The notes beneath the pieces are model-generated. The model was not told where the DNA came from, ran no database searches, and was given only the letters and a program-made list of their open reading frames with translations. DNA of 64,000 nt from NCBI RefSeq assembly GCF_010686755.1, contig NZ_JAAGXA010000008.1, forward strand, positions 1 to 64,000. Reading direction: 5' to 3'. Source of the DNA: Nocardioides zeae. GTDB taxonomy: Bacteria > Actinomycetota > Actinomycetes > Propionibacteriales > Nocardioidaceae. This document shows positions 1 through 8,642 of this stretch, piece after piece (the stretch's first letter is position 1; each line of letters opens with the position of its first letter). The position numbers were made by a program, and so were the translations under genes.

Positions 1-1
1 T

Positions 2-27
2 CGGTTCCCCGGTCAGCCGGGGAACCG
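2..27. terminator. Perfect inverted repeat downstream of proC
   Basis: Arms of 11 bases (2-12 and 17-27) pair perfectly around a four-base loop, starting 24 bases beyond the proC stop on the minus strand. No T tract is visible because the window begins here, so it is either a U-less actinobacterial terminator or a bidirectional one. Confidence 0.55.
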
Positions 28-50
28 ACCGCTGTGGACGCCGAGCGGGC

Positions 51-863
51 TCAGGCGCCGAGCGCGCGGGAGCGGTCGCGGGCGGCCTCCATGGCCGCGA
101 GGAACGCGGCGCGCACCTTGTGGATCTCCAGCTCGCGCAGCGCGGCGGCCGTGGTGCCCGCGGGCGAGGTGACCTGCTCGCGCAGCACGGTCGGGTGGGT
201 GCCGGTCTCGCGCAGCATCGCGGCGGAGCCCACGAGGGTCTGCACGACGAGCTCGGTGGCAGTGGCGCGCGGCAGGCCGAGGTGCACGCCCGCCTCGATC
301 ATCGACTCGACCACGAAGAAGACGTAGGCCGGACCGGACCCGGAGATGGCGGTCACGGCGTCCTGCTGCGCCTCCGGGATGCGCACGACCTTGCCGGTGG
401 CGCTGAGCAGCGCCTCGACCTCGTCGAGGTGCTCGGCCGTGGCGTGCCGGCCCCCGGAGACGGCGTGCATGCCCTGGTCGACGAGCGCGGGGGTGTTGGG
501 CATGACGCGCACGACGGCGACGCCGGCGGGGACCCGCTCCTCGACGTACGCCGTGGTGATGCCCGCGGCGAGGGAGACGACGAGCTGGCCGGGGCGGAGC
601 TCGGGGGCGACCTGCTCGAGCACGGCCGCCATGTCCTGCGGCTTCACCACGAGGGCGACGGTGTCGGCGCGCCGGGCGGCGTCCACGTTGTCGACGACCG
701 CGACGCCGTAGCGGGCGGTGAGCTCCTCGGCGCGCTCCGGGCGCTTCTCCCCCACGACGAGCTCGTCCGGGCGGCGGCCCGCGCGGACGAGGCCCGACAG
801 GAGGGTCTCGCCCATGACGCCGGCACCGATGATGGCGGTCAGACGGGGGGTGGAGCTGCTCAC
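51..863 (-). CDS. proC: Pyrroline-5-carboxylate reductase
   Basis: Last step of proline synthesis: reduces 1-pyrroline-5-carboxylate to proline with NAD(P)H in the cytoplasm. The 270-residue product has normal family length. An N-terminal Rossmann motif GAGVMGE lies near residues 13-19, the VRVMPNTP motif near 118-125, and the C-terminal dimer-domain motifs SGSGPAYVFF and TSPAGTT follow. The GTG start is preceded by a GGAAG-containing ribosome site. It follows the proline dehydrogenase gene by 37 bases on the same strand, so synthesis and degradation enzymes sit together. The order ppx, TIM-barrel gene, proC resembles Rv0496, Rv0498, Rv0500 of M. tuberculosis. Confidence 0.95.
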   Translation of the reverse strand: MSSSTPRLTAIIGAGVMGETLLSGLVRAGRRPDELVVGEKRPERAEELTARYGVAVVDNVDAARRADTVALVVKPQDMAAVLEQVAPELRPGQLVVSLAAGITTAYVEERVPAGVAVVRVMPNTPALVDQGMHAVSGGRHATAEHLDEVEALLSATGKVVRIPEAQQDAVTAISGSGPAYVFFVVESMIEAGVHLGLPRATATELVVQTLVGSAAMLRETGTHPTVLREQVTSPAGTTAAALRELEIHKVRAAFLAAMEAARDRSRALGA

Positions 864-900
864 GTGCTGCCTGCTTCCGGCTCGGGCGAGCCGGGACGGC

Positions 901-1833
901 TCACGACCTGGAGATCAACGACGTGAGGAAGAGTGACAGGTTCGCCGGTCGCTCCGCGAGCCGGCGGGTGAGGTAGCCGTACCAGTCGGTGCCGTAGGGC
1001 ACGTAGACGCGCATCGTCTCGCCCGCCTCCGCGAGGCGGCGCTGCTCGGCCGGGCGGATGCCGTAGAGCATCTGGAACTCGTAGGTGCCGGGACCGCGCC
1101 CGTGCCGGCTGGCCAGGGACGCCGCGATGCGGATGAGGCGTGGGTCGTGCGTCGCCACCATCGGGTAGCCCTGCCCGGCCATGAGGATCCGCAGGCTCCG
1201 CACGAAGGCCCGGTCGACGGCCTCGCCCTGGTGGGCGACGGTCGCGGGGGCGTCGTAGGCGCCCTTGCAGAGGCGCACTCGGGAGCCCTCGTGGGCGAGG
1301 TCGCGGGCGTCGGCCTCGGTGCGGTGCAGGTAGGCCTGCAGCACCGCCCCGACCTCCGGGTGCTCCCGGCGCAGCTCGTGCACGACGGTGAGCGTGTCGT
1401 CGATGATCTCGTGGTGCTCGGCGTCGACGGTGACCGTCGTGCCGACGGCGCGGGCGGCCTCGCAGATCCGGTACGCGTTGGCGAGCGCCAGGTCGATCCC
1501 GTCGTCGCCCAGGGACAGGCCGACCGCGCTGAGCTTGAGCGACACCTCCGCGCGCCGGGCGAGGCCGTGGGCCGCGAGGTCGTCGAGCAGCGCGAGGTAG
1601 ACCTTGGTCGTGTCCTCGGCCCGTCCCGTGTCCGTGGTCAGCTCGCCCAGGTGGTCGATGGTGACCGCGAGGCCCTCGCCCACGAGGTCGGCCGTGACGC
1701 GCACGGCCTCGGCGGTGGACTCGCCCGCGACGTACCCGCGCACGACGGAGGCGGTCAGCGGCATCGTCACGAGCCCCCGCTTCACCTCCTCGCTGCGCGC
1801 CAGGGCGAGCAGGGGGCGACGCAGAAGGGACAT
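901..1833 (-). CDS. Proline dehydrogenase (stand-alone ProDH)
   Basis: FAD-dependent oxidation of proline to pyrroline-5-carboxylate, the first step of proline catabolism. The 310-residue product is a monofunctional ProDH of the actinobacterial type, without the P5C dehydrogenase half of PutA. The barrel core is recognisable by EVSLKLSA, DAEHHE, RLCKGAY and the C-terminal signature YVPYGTDWYGYLTRRLAER, which carries the paired arginines that bind the substrate carboxylate. The ATG at 1833 is chosen because GGAG lies just upstream and homology begins there; the frame stays open further upstream but that part is antisense-like to the neighbouring gene. Coupling to proC is unusual enough to suggest joint control of proline level. 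Confidence 0.92.
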   Translation of the reverse strand: MSLLRRPLLALARSEEVKRGLVTMPLTASVVRGYVAGESTAEAVRVTADLVGEGLAVTIDHLGELTTDTGRAEDTTKVYLALLDDLAAHGLARRAEVSLKLSAVGLSLGDDGIDLALANAYRICEAARAVGTTVTVDAEHHEIIDDTLTVVHELRREHPEVGAVLQAYLHRTEADARDLAHEGSRVRLCKGAYDAPATVAHQGEAVDRAFVRSLRILMAGQGYPMVATHDPRLIRIAASLASRHGRGPGTYEFQMLYGIRPAEQRRLAEAGETMRVYVPYGTDWYGYLTRRLAERPANLSLFLTSLISRS

Positions 1834-1900
1834 GCGCTCCAACCTACCCGGCGTGATCCAGGCGACACCCGACCGCAGCCGGCGGGGGTACGTCGACGGG

Positions 1901-2698
1901 TCAGACCGCCGTCGGACGCAGGTGCTCGCGGGCGAAGGCGAGGGAGTCGGCGAGGTCGGCCCGCCGGTCGTCGGCGGTCTCCGCCTTGCGCGTGTTGATC
2001 TCGAGCACGACGTGACCGTCGAACCCGGTGCGCACGAGGTGGCGCAGCAGCCGCTCGGGCTCCATGCGCCCGCGTCCCGGCACGAGGTGCTCGTCCTTGG
2101 CGGAGCCGGTGCCGTCGGTGAGGTGCACGTGCCGCAGGCGCTCACCGAGGCGCTCGGCCATCGCGACCGGGTCCGAGCCCGCGATCGCGGCGTGCGAGAC
2201 GTCGATCGTGGTGTTGGCGTAGTTCTCCTCGGAGGGGTCCCAGCCCGGGACGTACACCTCCATGCCCCGCGTCGAGCCCTTCCGGGGGGTCGCCTTCCAC
2301 GGATACATGTTCTCGACGGCGAACGCGACGCCGCTCGACTCCTCGAGCGCCGCGATGCCGTTGACGAAGTCGCGGGCGTACTCCCGCTGCCACCGGAACG
2401 GCGGGTGCACGACCACCACGTCCGCACCGAGGGCCGTGGCCATCTCGGCCGACCGCTCCAGCTTCCCCCACGGCTCGAGCCCCCAGACCGCCTGCGTGAA
2501 CAGCAGGCACGGGGCGTGCACCGCACACACCGGTACGTCGTGGTGCTGCGCCAGCTGCTCCACCGCGGCCACCTGCTGGCTGAGCGCGTCGATCCCGACC
2601 ATGACCTCGACCGCGTCGTACCCGAGCTCGGCCGCGTAGGCGAACCCGTGCGCGGTGGACTCGGGGTAGACCGAGGAGGTGGACAGACCGACGAGCAT
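1901..2698 (-). CDS. Sugar phosphate isomerase/epimerase-like TIM-barrel protein
   Basis: A 265-residue AP-endonuclease-2/xylose-isomerase-like barrel. It opens with the beta-strand MLVGLSTSSVYPES and holds metal-ligand-type motifs VHAPC, VVHPPF, AVENMYP, DVSHAA, HVHLTDG and VVLEINTRK near the C-terminus, as expected for a divalent-metal site. Its place between ppx and proC matches Rv0498 of M. tuberculosis. No substrate is known for this clade, so a specific reaction is not assigned. It lies 36 bases downstream of ppx and probably shares its transcript. Confidence 0.85.
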   Translation of the reverse strand: MLVGLSTSSVYPESTAHGFAYAAELGYDAVEVMVGIDALSQQVAAVEQLAQHHDVPVCAVHAPCLLFTQAVWGLEPWGKLERSAEMATALGADVVVVHPPFRWQREYARDFVNGIAALEESSGVAFAVENMYPWKATPRKGSTRGMEVYVPGWDPSEENYANTTIDVSHAAIAGSDPVAMAERLGERLRHVHLTDGTGSAKDEHLVPGRGRMEPERLLRHLVRTGFDGHVVLEINTRKAETADDRRADLADSLAFAREHLRPTAV

Positions 2699-2734
2699 CG
2701 AGCCGCTCCTAGCTGTCGGGGATCGGGGCGGGGG

Positions 2735-3670
2735 TCAGCCCAGGACGCTGAGCTGGTCCAGCCGCTCCAGGATGACGCCCTCCCGAAGGGCCCAGGGACA
2801 GATCTCGAGGCCCTCGAGACCGAAGATGTCCATGACGGCGTCGGCGACGAGGGCTCCGGGCACGACCTGGTGGGTGCGGCTCGGCGAGACGCCGGGCAGC
2901 GCGGCGAGCGCCTCGTGGTCCATCACCATCAGCTTGGGGATCCACTCCCGCAGCTCGGCCGCGGGCAGCACCCGCGGCGCGAGCGGCCCCTCGGACGAGC
3001 CCGGCGCGCCGCAGATGCGGGCCAGGGAGCGGAAGGTCTTGGAGGTGGCCACGGCCTTGTCGGGCGCACCCGCACGTAGCAGGTTGCCGGCGTCCCGGGC
3101 GATCTCGGCCCGGATGGTGCGGCGCAGGTCGCGGACACGGTCCTCGTCGGGCACGCCGTCGGCGAACCAGGCGCGCGAGAGCCGCGCCGCGCCGAGCGGC
3201 AGCGACCACGCGACGTCGGGCGCCTCGTTGGCCCCGCCCGCGATCTCCAGCGAGCCGCCACCGATGTCGAAGACGGCCAGCCGGCCCGCCGACCAGCCGA
3301 ACCAGCGCCGTACGGACAGGAAGGTGAGGCGCGCCTCGTCCTCGCCCGAGAGCACCGTGAGCGGCACGCCGGTGCGGCCCTCGACCTCGGCGAGCACGGC
3401 GTCGGAGTTCGACGCGTCGCGGACCGCGGACGTCGCGAAGGCCAGCATGTCCTCGCAGCCCTTGTCCTCGGCCACGACCTTCGCCTGCTGGGCGAAGGCG
3501 GCGAGGGCGTCGATGCCCGCCGGGGTGACCGCGCCGGACGCGTCGAGGTGCTCGGCGAGGCGCAGCGGCTCCTTGTAGGAGGAAGCGGGCAGCGGCGCCG
3601 CGCCACCGGCGGCGTCGACCACGAGCAGGTGACCCGTGTTCGAGCCGATGTCCAGCACTCCCAACCTCAT
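2735..3670 (-). CDS. ppx: Exopolyphosphatase / guanosine pentaphosphate phosphohydrolase family
   Basis: ASKHA-fold phosphatase of 311 residues, the short single-module Ppx/GppA form typical of actinobacteria (Rv0496 type). Phosphate-binding loops are visible as [11 protein letters not shown] at the N-terminus and [10 protein letters not shown] near residue 137, with the catalytic-glutamate region [11 protein letters not shown] between them. It would release phosphate from polyphosphate or hydrolyse pppGpp; which one cannot be told from sequence. Translation is probably leaderless: a TACCGT box ends seven bases before the ATG. It heads the ppx-TIM-ProDH-proC minus-strand block and diverges from the Rv0495c-like gene. 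Polyphosphate synthesis (ppk) is encoded 9 kb away. Confidence 0.92.
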   Translation of the reverse strand: MRLGVLDIGSNTGHLLVVDAAGGAAPLPASSYKEPLRLAEHLDASGAVTPAGIDALAAFAQQAKVVAEDKGCEDMLAFATSAVRDASNSDAVLAEVEGRTGVPLTVLSGEDEARLTFLSVRRWFGWSAGRLAVFDIGGGSLEIAGGANEAPDVAWSLPLGAARLSRAWFADGVPDEDRVRDLRRTIRAEIARDAGNLLRAGAPDKAVATSKTFRSLARICGAPGSSEGPLAPRVLPAAELREWIPKLMVMDHEALAALPGVSPSRTHQVVPGALVADAVMDIFGLEGLEICPWALREGVILERLDQLSVLG

Positions 3671-3677
3671 GGGCAGA

Positions 3678-3683
3678 ACGGTA
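3678..3683 (-). promoter_or_regulatory. Leaderless -10 box of ppx
   Basis: TACCGT on the minus strand, followed by seven bases and the ATG at 3670. This is the geometry of actinobacterial leaderless transcripts, in which the start codon is the 5' end of the mRNA. Confidence 0.55.
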
Positions 3684-3715
3684 GCGCCGCGAGGGCCCGC
3701 CGGCGGCGTCGCCCG

Positions 3716-3721
3716 TAGGGT
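3716..3721 (+). promoter_or_regulatory. Leaderless -10 box of the Rv0495c-like gene
   Basis: TAGGGT followed by six bases and the GTG at 3728. With the ppx box it makes a divergent pair of leaderless promoters inside 57 bases, so the two genes share one control region. Confidence 0.55.
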
Positions 3722-3727
3722 GGCCCG

Positions 3728-4513
3728 GTGCCCGACCAGTCCGGCCCCTCCGGCGAGGTGCCCCTCGACTTCCCCCGCGCCTGGGTCGAGTTCGCCGACC
3801 CCGCCGACGAAGGCCAGGTCTTCCGCTGCGACCTGACGTGGCTCACCTCGGCGTACACCTGCATCTTCGGCGCCGGCTGCGCCGGCATCTACGCCTCGGC
3901 CCCCGACGTGGGCTGCTGCACGCTCGGGGCGCACTTCTCCGACCGTGACGACGAGCGCCGGGTCGCCGGGTTCGTCGCGGAGCTGGACGCCGACCTGTGG
4001 CAGCACCGCCCGGACGTCGCGAAGGTGACCCGGAAGGACTGGGTGACCAAGGACGAGGACGGCGCCCGCAAGACGCTGACGATCGTCGTCGACGGGCAGG
4101 AGGCGTGCGTGTTCGCCAACCGTCCCGGCTTCGCCGGGGGCGAGGGCTGCGCCCTGCACGCGCTCGCCCTGCGGCAGGGCCGCAACCCGCTGGAGACCAA
4201 GCCCGACGTCTGCTGGCAGCTGCCCCTGCGCCGCACCTACCGCACCGTCGAGCGGCCCGACGGCACGTCCTACCTCGAGGTGTCGATCGGCGAGTACGAC
4301 CGCCGCGGCTGGGGGCCGGGCGGGCACGACCTCGACTGGTACTGCACCGGCAACCCCGTCGCGCACGTCGCGCCCGAGCCGCTCTACGTGACGAGCGAGG
4401 CCGAGCTGCGGGAGCTGATGGGGGACGCCGGGTACGACGCGCTCCTCCGTCACTGCGAGGCGCACGTGCGCTCGCGGTCGGCCCTGGCGCTCCACCCGGC
4501 CGACCCCCGCTGA
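3728..4513 (+). CDS. Conserved cysteine-rich protein, Rv0495c-like
   Basis: A 261-residue cytoplasmic protein of unknown function. It is rich in cysteine: CIFGAGCAG and [12 protein letters not shown] lie near residues 44-68, with further Cys at GEGCAL, DVCW and DWYCTGN. The spacing suggests a metal or Fe-S site. No signal peptide or membrane segment is seen. The GTG start has no Shine-Dalgarno but a TAGGGT box six bases upstream, supporting a leaderless start. Divergence from ppx matches Rv0495c/Rv0496 of M. tuberculosis, where the pair is also conserved; a role connected to polyphosphate or (p)ppGpp is possible but only inferred from context. Confidence 0.85.
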   Translation: MPDQSGPSGEVPLDFPRAWVEFADPADEGQVFRCDLTWLTSAYTCIFGAGCAGIYASAPDVGCCTLGAHFSDRDDERRVAGFVAELDADLWQHRPDVAKVTRKDWVTKDEDGARKTLTIVVDGQEACVFANRPGFAGGEGCALHALALRQGRNPLETKPDVCWQLPLRRTYRTVERPDGTSYLEVSIGEYDRRGWGPGGHDLDWYCTGNPVAHVAPEPLYVTSEAELRELMGDAGYDALLRHCEAHVRSRSALALHPADPR

Positions 4514-4526
4514 ATCCCTCCGTTAA

Positions 4527-4542
4527 GTCTCGACGTCAAGAC
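4527..4542. promoter_or_regulatory. MarR/TamR-like operator upstream of the VOC gene
   Basis: The imperfect 16-base palindrome GTCTCGACGTCAAGAC resembles the TCTTGACGTCAAGA-type sites bound by TamR/PecS-class MarR regulators of actinomycetes. It sits about 50 bases before the VOC gene start at 4592. No MarR gene is present in the window. Confidence 0.35.
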
Positions 4543-4591
4543 ACCCGACCCCGGTTTCGCGGCGCCGCGGTGTGTCGCACAGAATCGGGCC

Positions 4592-5230
4592 ATGCGCCTC
4601 GACCACGTCTCGTACGCCGCCGGACCCGACGGACTGGCGGCGACCGCCGAGCGCATCGGGAAGCTGCTCGGCCGGGAGTTCACCGACGGCGGCATCCACC
4701 CCCGCTTCGGCACCCGCAACATGACCCTCGGCCTCGCCGGTGACACCTACATCGAGATCGTCGAGGTGCTCGACCACCCGGCGTCCGACAAGGCCCCCTT
4801 CGGCCAGGCGGTGCGGGCGCGGTCCGCGCTCGGCGGCGGTTGGCTCGGCTGGGTCGTCGCCGTCGGCGACCTCTCCCGCATCGAGCGCCGCCTCGGCCGC
4901 GAGGCCGTCAAGGGCAGCCGCCACCGCCCCGACGGCACCGAGCTGGTCTGGAAGCAGCTCGGCGTGAACGGCCTCATCGCCGACCCGCAGCTGCCGTTCT
5001 TCGTGCACTGGGAGTCGCCGCGGGAGCTGCACCCCGGCGCGGGCGCCGACCAGGCGTTCTCGCTGGCCTCGCTGGAGATCGCCGGCGACCCGCACCGCGT
5101 GAGCGAGTGGCTCGGCGAGCCCATCGAGGAGCCCCTCGAGGACATGAAGGTCGAGTGGGTCGCCCCGCACGGCACCCCCGGCCTGCTCGCCGTCCAGGTG
5201 CAGACGCCGGACGGCCTCGTCCGCATCTGA
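4592..5230 (+). CDS. Glyoxalase-like (VOC-fold) domain protein
   Basis: A 212-residue protein beginning MRLDHVSYAA, the first beta-alpha-beta unit of a vicinal-oxygen-chelate fold. The second half (around HWESPRELHPG, SLASLEIAGDP) looks like the paired module of the Glyoxalase_3-type family. Candidate metal ligands are His5, the Glu in YIEIVEVLDH and HWES. The substrate is unknown; related proteins include dioxygenases and isomerases. CAGAAT lies six bases before the ATG, so the start may be leaderless. A methyltransferase gene follows by 19 bases and is probably co-transcribed. Confidence 0.75.
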   Translation: MRLDHVSYAAGPDGLAATAERIGKLLGREFTDGGIHPRFGTRNMTLGLAGDTYIEIVEVLDHPASDKAPFGQAVRARSALGGGWLGWVVAVGDLSRIERRLGREAVKGSRHRPDGTELVWKQLGVNGLIADPQLPFFVHWESPRELHPGAGADQAFSLASLEIAGDPHRVSEWLGEPIEEPLEDMKVEWVAPHGTPGLLAVQVQTPDGLVRI

Positions 5231-5249
5231 GCGCCTGAGCACCCGGCTC

Positions 5250-5981
5250 GTGGCGACGCTGCCGCCCGGCGCCCCCCGCGGCACCATCCCCAGCCCCAAC
5301 ATCTGGGAGCACACGGCCGCCTACGAGCTCGAGAACCGCGGCGTCGACCGCGGCGGGCTCATCGAGCGCACCATGCGCGGGATCCACGACTGGTCCGGCG
5401 CCACGTTCCTCGACCTGGGCTGCGGTGCCGGGTTCCACCTCCCGCGGTGGGCCGGTGCGGAGCCGACCGGCGGACGGGCCGCCCAGGTCGTCGGCGTCGA
5501 GCCCCACCCCGCGCTGGCCGCGCTGGCGCGCCGCCGCGTCCGCACCCTCGAGGGCGTGCGGGTCGAGGTGGGCTCCGCCCAGGAGATCCCGCTGCCCGAC
5601 GCCTCCGTCGACGTGGTCCAGGCCCGCTGGGCCTACTTCTTCGGCCCGGGCTGCGAACCCGGCCTCGCGGAGCTCTCCCGCGTCGTACGGCGCGGGGGCA
5701 CCGCGTTCGTCATCGACAACGACGGGTCGCGCTCGACCTTCGGGACGTGGTTCCGGCGGGGGTACCCGAAGGTCGACCCCCCGGAGGTGATCGAGCGGTT
5801 CTGGGCGTCGCACGGGTGGCACCGGGAGCCGCTCGAGATCGCCTGGGAGCACGACACCCGGGAGGACTTCGAGGCCGTCGTGCGGATCGAGTTCGACCCG
5901 CGCACCGCCGACGCGATCCTCGCCGAGCACCCGGGCACGTCCGTCGACTACGCCGTCAACCTGTGGTGGCGGCGGTTCTGA
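5250..5981 (+). CDS. Class I SAM-dependent methyltransferase
   Basis: A 243-residue Methyltransf_11/25-type enzyme. SAM motif I is FLDLGCGAGFHLP near residues 52-64, motif II VVGVEPHP, motif III IPLPDASVDVVQARW and post-motif GTAFVIDNDGS. Substrate not identifiable. It begins with GTG 19 bases after the VOC gene and ends 24 bases before the convergent LacI gene; a short inverted repeat (5982-5987 with 5995-6000) in that gap may help termination. Confidence 0.82.
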   Translation: MATLPPGAPRGTIPSPNIWEHTAAYELENRGVDRGGLIERTMRGIHDWSGATFLDLGCGAGFHLPRWAGAEPTGGRAAQVVGVEPHPALAALARRRVRTLEGVRVEVGSAQEIPLPDASVDVVQARWAYFFGPGCEPGLAELSRVVRRGGTAFVIDNDGSRSTFGTWFRRGYPKVDPPEVIERFWASHGWHREPLEIAWEHDTREDFEAVVRIEFDPRTADAILAEHPGTSVDYAVNLWWRRF

Positions 5982-6005
5982 CGCTCCTCGTCCCGGAGCG
6001 CGGCC

Positions 6006-7052
6006 TCAGCGCTCGCTGCTGCCGCGCACCACGAGCGTCGGCTCGAGGAGGGTGCCGGACGCGAACACCTCGCGGTGGGTGAGCAGCTTGCCGAGCCGGT
6101 CCACCACCTGCACGGCGACCTCCTCCACCGGCTGGCGCACCGAGGTGAGGCCGCCGGGCAGGAGCTGCGCGAAGGGCGCGTCGTCGAAGCCGGTCACGGC
6201 GACGTCGCGGCCCGGCCGCAGCCCGCGGGCGTGCAGCTGGTGGAGCACCCCCGTCGCGAGTGTGTCCGAGGCGCAGACGAAGGCCGTCGGCCGGGCCTCG
6301 TCCAGCAGCACCCCGGCAGCCTCGACGCCGCTGGCCACGCAGTCCTCGACGCGGGAGGCCAGCCCCGTCGTGGGGAGGCCGTGGCCGTGCATCGTGCGCG
6401 ACCACCCGGCCCGGCGGTCCTCACCGATGGGCGAGTCCTTGCGCCAGCCGATCCAGGCGATGCGGGTGTGCCCCTGGGCGAGCAGGTGCGCGGTCGCCGC
6501 CGACGTGCCCGCCGCGCCGTCGACGTCGACCCACGGGTGCAGCGCGGCCGGCGTCCAGGGGCGGCCGAAGGCCACGAACGGCACCCCGCCGTCCTCGAGG
6601 TAGGCCGCCTGCGGGCTGCCCTTGAAGGTGTCGGTGACGACGAAGGCGTCCACGGCCGTCGAGCGCACGAGGTCGTCGTAGCCCGACGACGGGTCCGCCG
6701 GGTCGTTCCCGTCGAACAGCAGCACGTGGTAGTCGGCCGCCCGCGTCGCCTGCACCAGCGCGTGCACGAACCGGTCGATGGTCGCGTTCGCCGTGTCCTC
6801 GGCGAAGGGGGTCAGCCGCAGGCCGATGAGCCGCGACGACTTCGTGCGGAGGTTCCGGGCGGCGCGGTTCGGCGTGTAGCCGAGGTGCGCGATCGCGGCC
6901 CGCACCCGCTCGAGGGTGTCGGCCCGCAGGAGCGAGGGGTTGTTGAGGGCGTTGGAGACGGTCTGCCGCGAGACGCCCGCCATCGCGGCGACGTCCGCCA
7001 GGGTGGGCAGCGACGTCGCGCCGTCCTGCACCCGGTGGAGCTCGCGACCCAT
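6006..7052 (-). CDS. LacI-family transcriptional regulator
   Basis: A 348-residue regulator: N-terminal helix-turn-helix and hinge (LADVAAMAGVSRQTVSNALNN, then GYTPNRAARNLRT) followed by a periplasmic-binding-protein-like effector domain (IGLRLTPF, VDAFVVTDT, VCASDTLATGVL, DVAVTGFDDAP). The ATG at 7052 has GGAAGAGG upstream. It is divergent from radA and the intergenic region carries a CG-centred palindrome typical of LacI operators, suggesting autoregulation. No sugar transport or catabolic gene lies beside it, so the regulon is elsewhere and the effector is unknown. Confidence 0.9.
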   Translation of the reverse strand: MGRELHRVQDGATSLPTLADVAAMAGVSRQTVSNALNNPSLLRADTLERVRAAIAHLGYTPNRAARNLRTKSSRLIGLRLTPFAEDTANATIDRFVHALVQATRAADYHVLLFDGNDPADPSSGYDDLVRSTAVDAFVVTDTFKGSPQAAYLEDGGVPFVAFGRPWTPAALHPWVDVDGAAGTSAATAHLLAQGHTRIAWIGWRKDSPIGEDRRAGWSRTMHGHGLPTTGLASRVEDCVASGVEAAGVLLDEARPTAFVCASDTLATGVLHQLHARGLRPGRDVAVTGFDDAPFAQLLPGGLTSVRQPVEEVAVQVVDRLGKLLTHREVFASGTLLEPTLVVRGSSER

Positions 7053-7076
7053 GCGTCCTCTTCCGTCCGCTCGCAC

Positions 7077-7088
7077 TAGAACGTTCCA
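7077..7088. promoter_or_regulatory. Candidate LacI-family operator
   Basis: TAGAACGTTCCA is a palindrome centred on CG (GAACGTTC perfect, outer T/A also paired), 25 bases before the LacI gene start. Central-CG palindromes of this kind are the common LacI-family recognition class. Confidence 0.5.
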
Positions 7089-7184
7089 ACGGTACGTCGC
7101 GGCGCGCCCGGGCGCACGGCAACCCCGGGTTGTGGACGACGCGGCCCCTGGGGACGAGGCGCGAGGACTGTCGGCGGCCTCGTC

Positions 7185-7190
7185 TAGCGT
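7185..7190 (+). promoter_or_regulatory. Leaderless -10 box of radA
   Basis: TAGCGT followed by seven bases and the ATG at 7198; no Shine-Dalgarno is present, supporting this start and leaderless translation. Confidence 0.5.
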
Positions 7191-7197
7191 CCTCGCC

Positions 7198-8604
7198 ATG
7201 TCCCGCACCCCCTCGCGCTCCTCGCGTCCGCGCACCGTCCACCGCTGCACCGAGTGCGGGTGGGAGACGGCGAAGTGGGTCGGGCGCTGCGGCGAGTGCC
7301 AGGCGTGGGGCACGGTCGAGGAGGTGGCCCCGGCGGCGTCGGGCACCACCGCGGTCGCCGGCCCCGTGTCGGCGCCCGCGGTCCCGATCGGCGAGGTGCG
7401 CACCGACACGGCCGCCTTCCGCTCGTCGGGCGTGCCCGAGCTCGACCGCGTGCTGGGCGGCGGCCTCGTGCCCGGGGCGGCATTGCTGCTGGCAGGAGAG
7501 CCCGGGGTCGGGAAGTCGACCCTGCTCCTCGAGGTGGCCGCCCAGACCGCGCGGCTCAAGGCACGCACGCTCTACGTGTCGGGCGAGGAGTCCGCGTCGC
7601 AGGTGCGCCTGCGGGCCGACCGCACCCACAACGTCACCGACGAGCTCTACCTGGCGGCGGAGACCGACCTCGGCGCGGTGCTGGGCCACGTCGACGCCGT
7701 CAAGCCGACCCTGCTCGTCGTCGACTCGGTGCAGACCATCCAGGCAGCCGGCGTGGACGGGGTCCCCGGCGGCGTGACCCAGGTGAAGGAGGTCGCCGCC
7801 GCCCTCATCCGGATGGCCAAGACCCGCGGCATCACCACGGTCCTCGTCGGCCACGTGACGAAGGACGGGGCGATCGCCGGCCCCCGTGTGCTCGAGCACC
7901 TCGTCGACGTCGTGCTGCACTTCGAGGGCGACCGCGACTCCCGGCTCCGCATGGTGCGCGCGATGAAGAACCGTTACGGCCCGGTCGACGAGGTGGGCTG
8001 CTTCGAGCTCGCGAGCGACGGCATCGTCGCCGTGTCCGACCCGACCGGCCTGTTCGTCGAGCACCACGAGCGGCAGGTCCCCGGCACGTGCGTGGCCGTC
8101 GCGATGGAGGGTCGTCGTCCCCTGCTCGCCGAGGTGCAGGCGCTGGTGACGCCGACGTCGGCCGACCGGCCGCGCCGCACGACGTCGGGGCTCGACGGGT
8201 CCCGGATCGCGATGGTCATCGCCGTCCTCGCGCAGCACTGCGGCATCCGGTTGCACAACATGGACGTCTTCGCCTCGACCGTGGGCGGGGCTCGCCTCCA
8301 CGAGCCGGCGAGCGACCTCGCCGTCGCCGTCGCGCTGGCCTCCGCGACGCAGGGCCGCGCCGCCCCGCTCGGCGTGGTCGCCATGGGCGAGATCGGCCTC
8401 GCTGGCGAGCTCCGGCGCGTGCGTGACCTCGACCAGCGCCTGGGCGAGGCCGCCCGCCTGGGCTTCCGGCTCGCGATCGTGCCCGGCCGCTCGCCCAACG
8501 GGCGGGCCCGCACCCCGGAGTCCTGGACCGTCGACGGCATGAAGGTCATCGACTCCAGCGACGTGCAGTCCGCCCTCCGCCTGCTCAACCTCCTCCCGGG
8601 CTGA
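7198..8604 (+). CDS. radA: DNA repair protein RadA (Sms)
   Basis: A RecA-like helicase of recombinational repair that extends D-loops and helps process branched intermediates. The 468-residue product has the full RadA layout: N-terminal C4 zinc finger (CTECGWETAKWVGRCGEC, residues 18-35), Walker A GEPGVGKST near residue 100, Walker B LLVVDSVQT, the RadA-specific KNRYG motif near 260, and a C-terminal Lon-protease-like domain (NMDVFASTVGG, GEIGLAGELRRV). The frame is open upstream, but the ATG at 7198 is where the zinc finger begins and follows a leaderless -10 box. It converges with the MoaD-like gene. Confidence 0.95.
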   Translation: MSRTPSRSSRPRTVHRCTECGWETAKWVGRCGECQAWGTVEEVAPAASGTTAVAGPVSAPAVPIGEVRTDTAAFRSSGVPELDRVLGGGLVPGAALLLAGEPGVGKSTLLLEVAAQTARLKARTLYVSGEESASQVRLRADRTHNVTDELYLAAETDLGAVLGHVDAVKPTLLVVDSVQTIQAAGVDGVPGGVTQVKEVAAALIRMAKTRGITTVLVGHVTKDGAIAGPRVLEHLVDVVLHFEGDRDSRLRMVRAMKNRYGPVDEVGCFELASDGIVAVSDPTGLFVEHHERQVPGTCVAVAMEGRRPLLAEVQALVTPTSADRPRRTTSGLDGSRIAMVIAVLAQHCGIRLHNMDVFASTVGGARLHEPASDLAVAVALASATQGRAAPLGVVAMGEIGLAGELRRVRDLDQRLGEAARLGFRLAIVPGRSPNGRARTPESWTVDGMKVIDSSDVQSALRLLNLLPG

Positions 8605-8642
8605 GGGAGCCGTCCGGGGCGGGCCGCGGCGTACGAGGGTTC

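Noticed and set aside
1834-2526. In-frame upstream extension of the proline dehydrogenase
   Set aside because: It lies antisense-frame over the TIM-barrel gene, is Arg/Ser/Pro-rich as shadow frames in high-GC DNA are, and has no family match; homology starts at the ATG at 1833.
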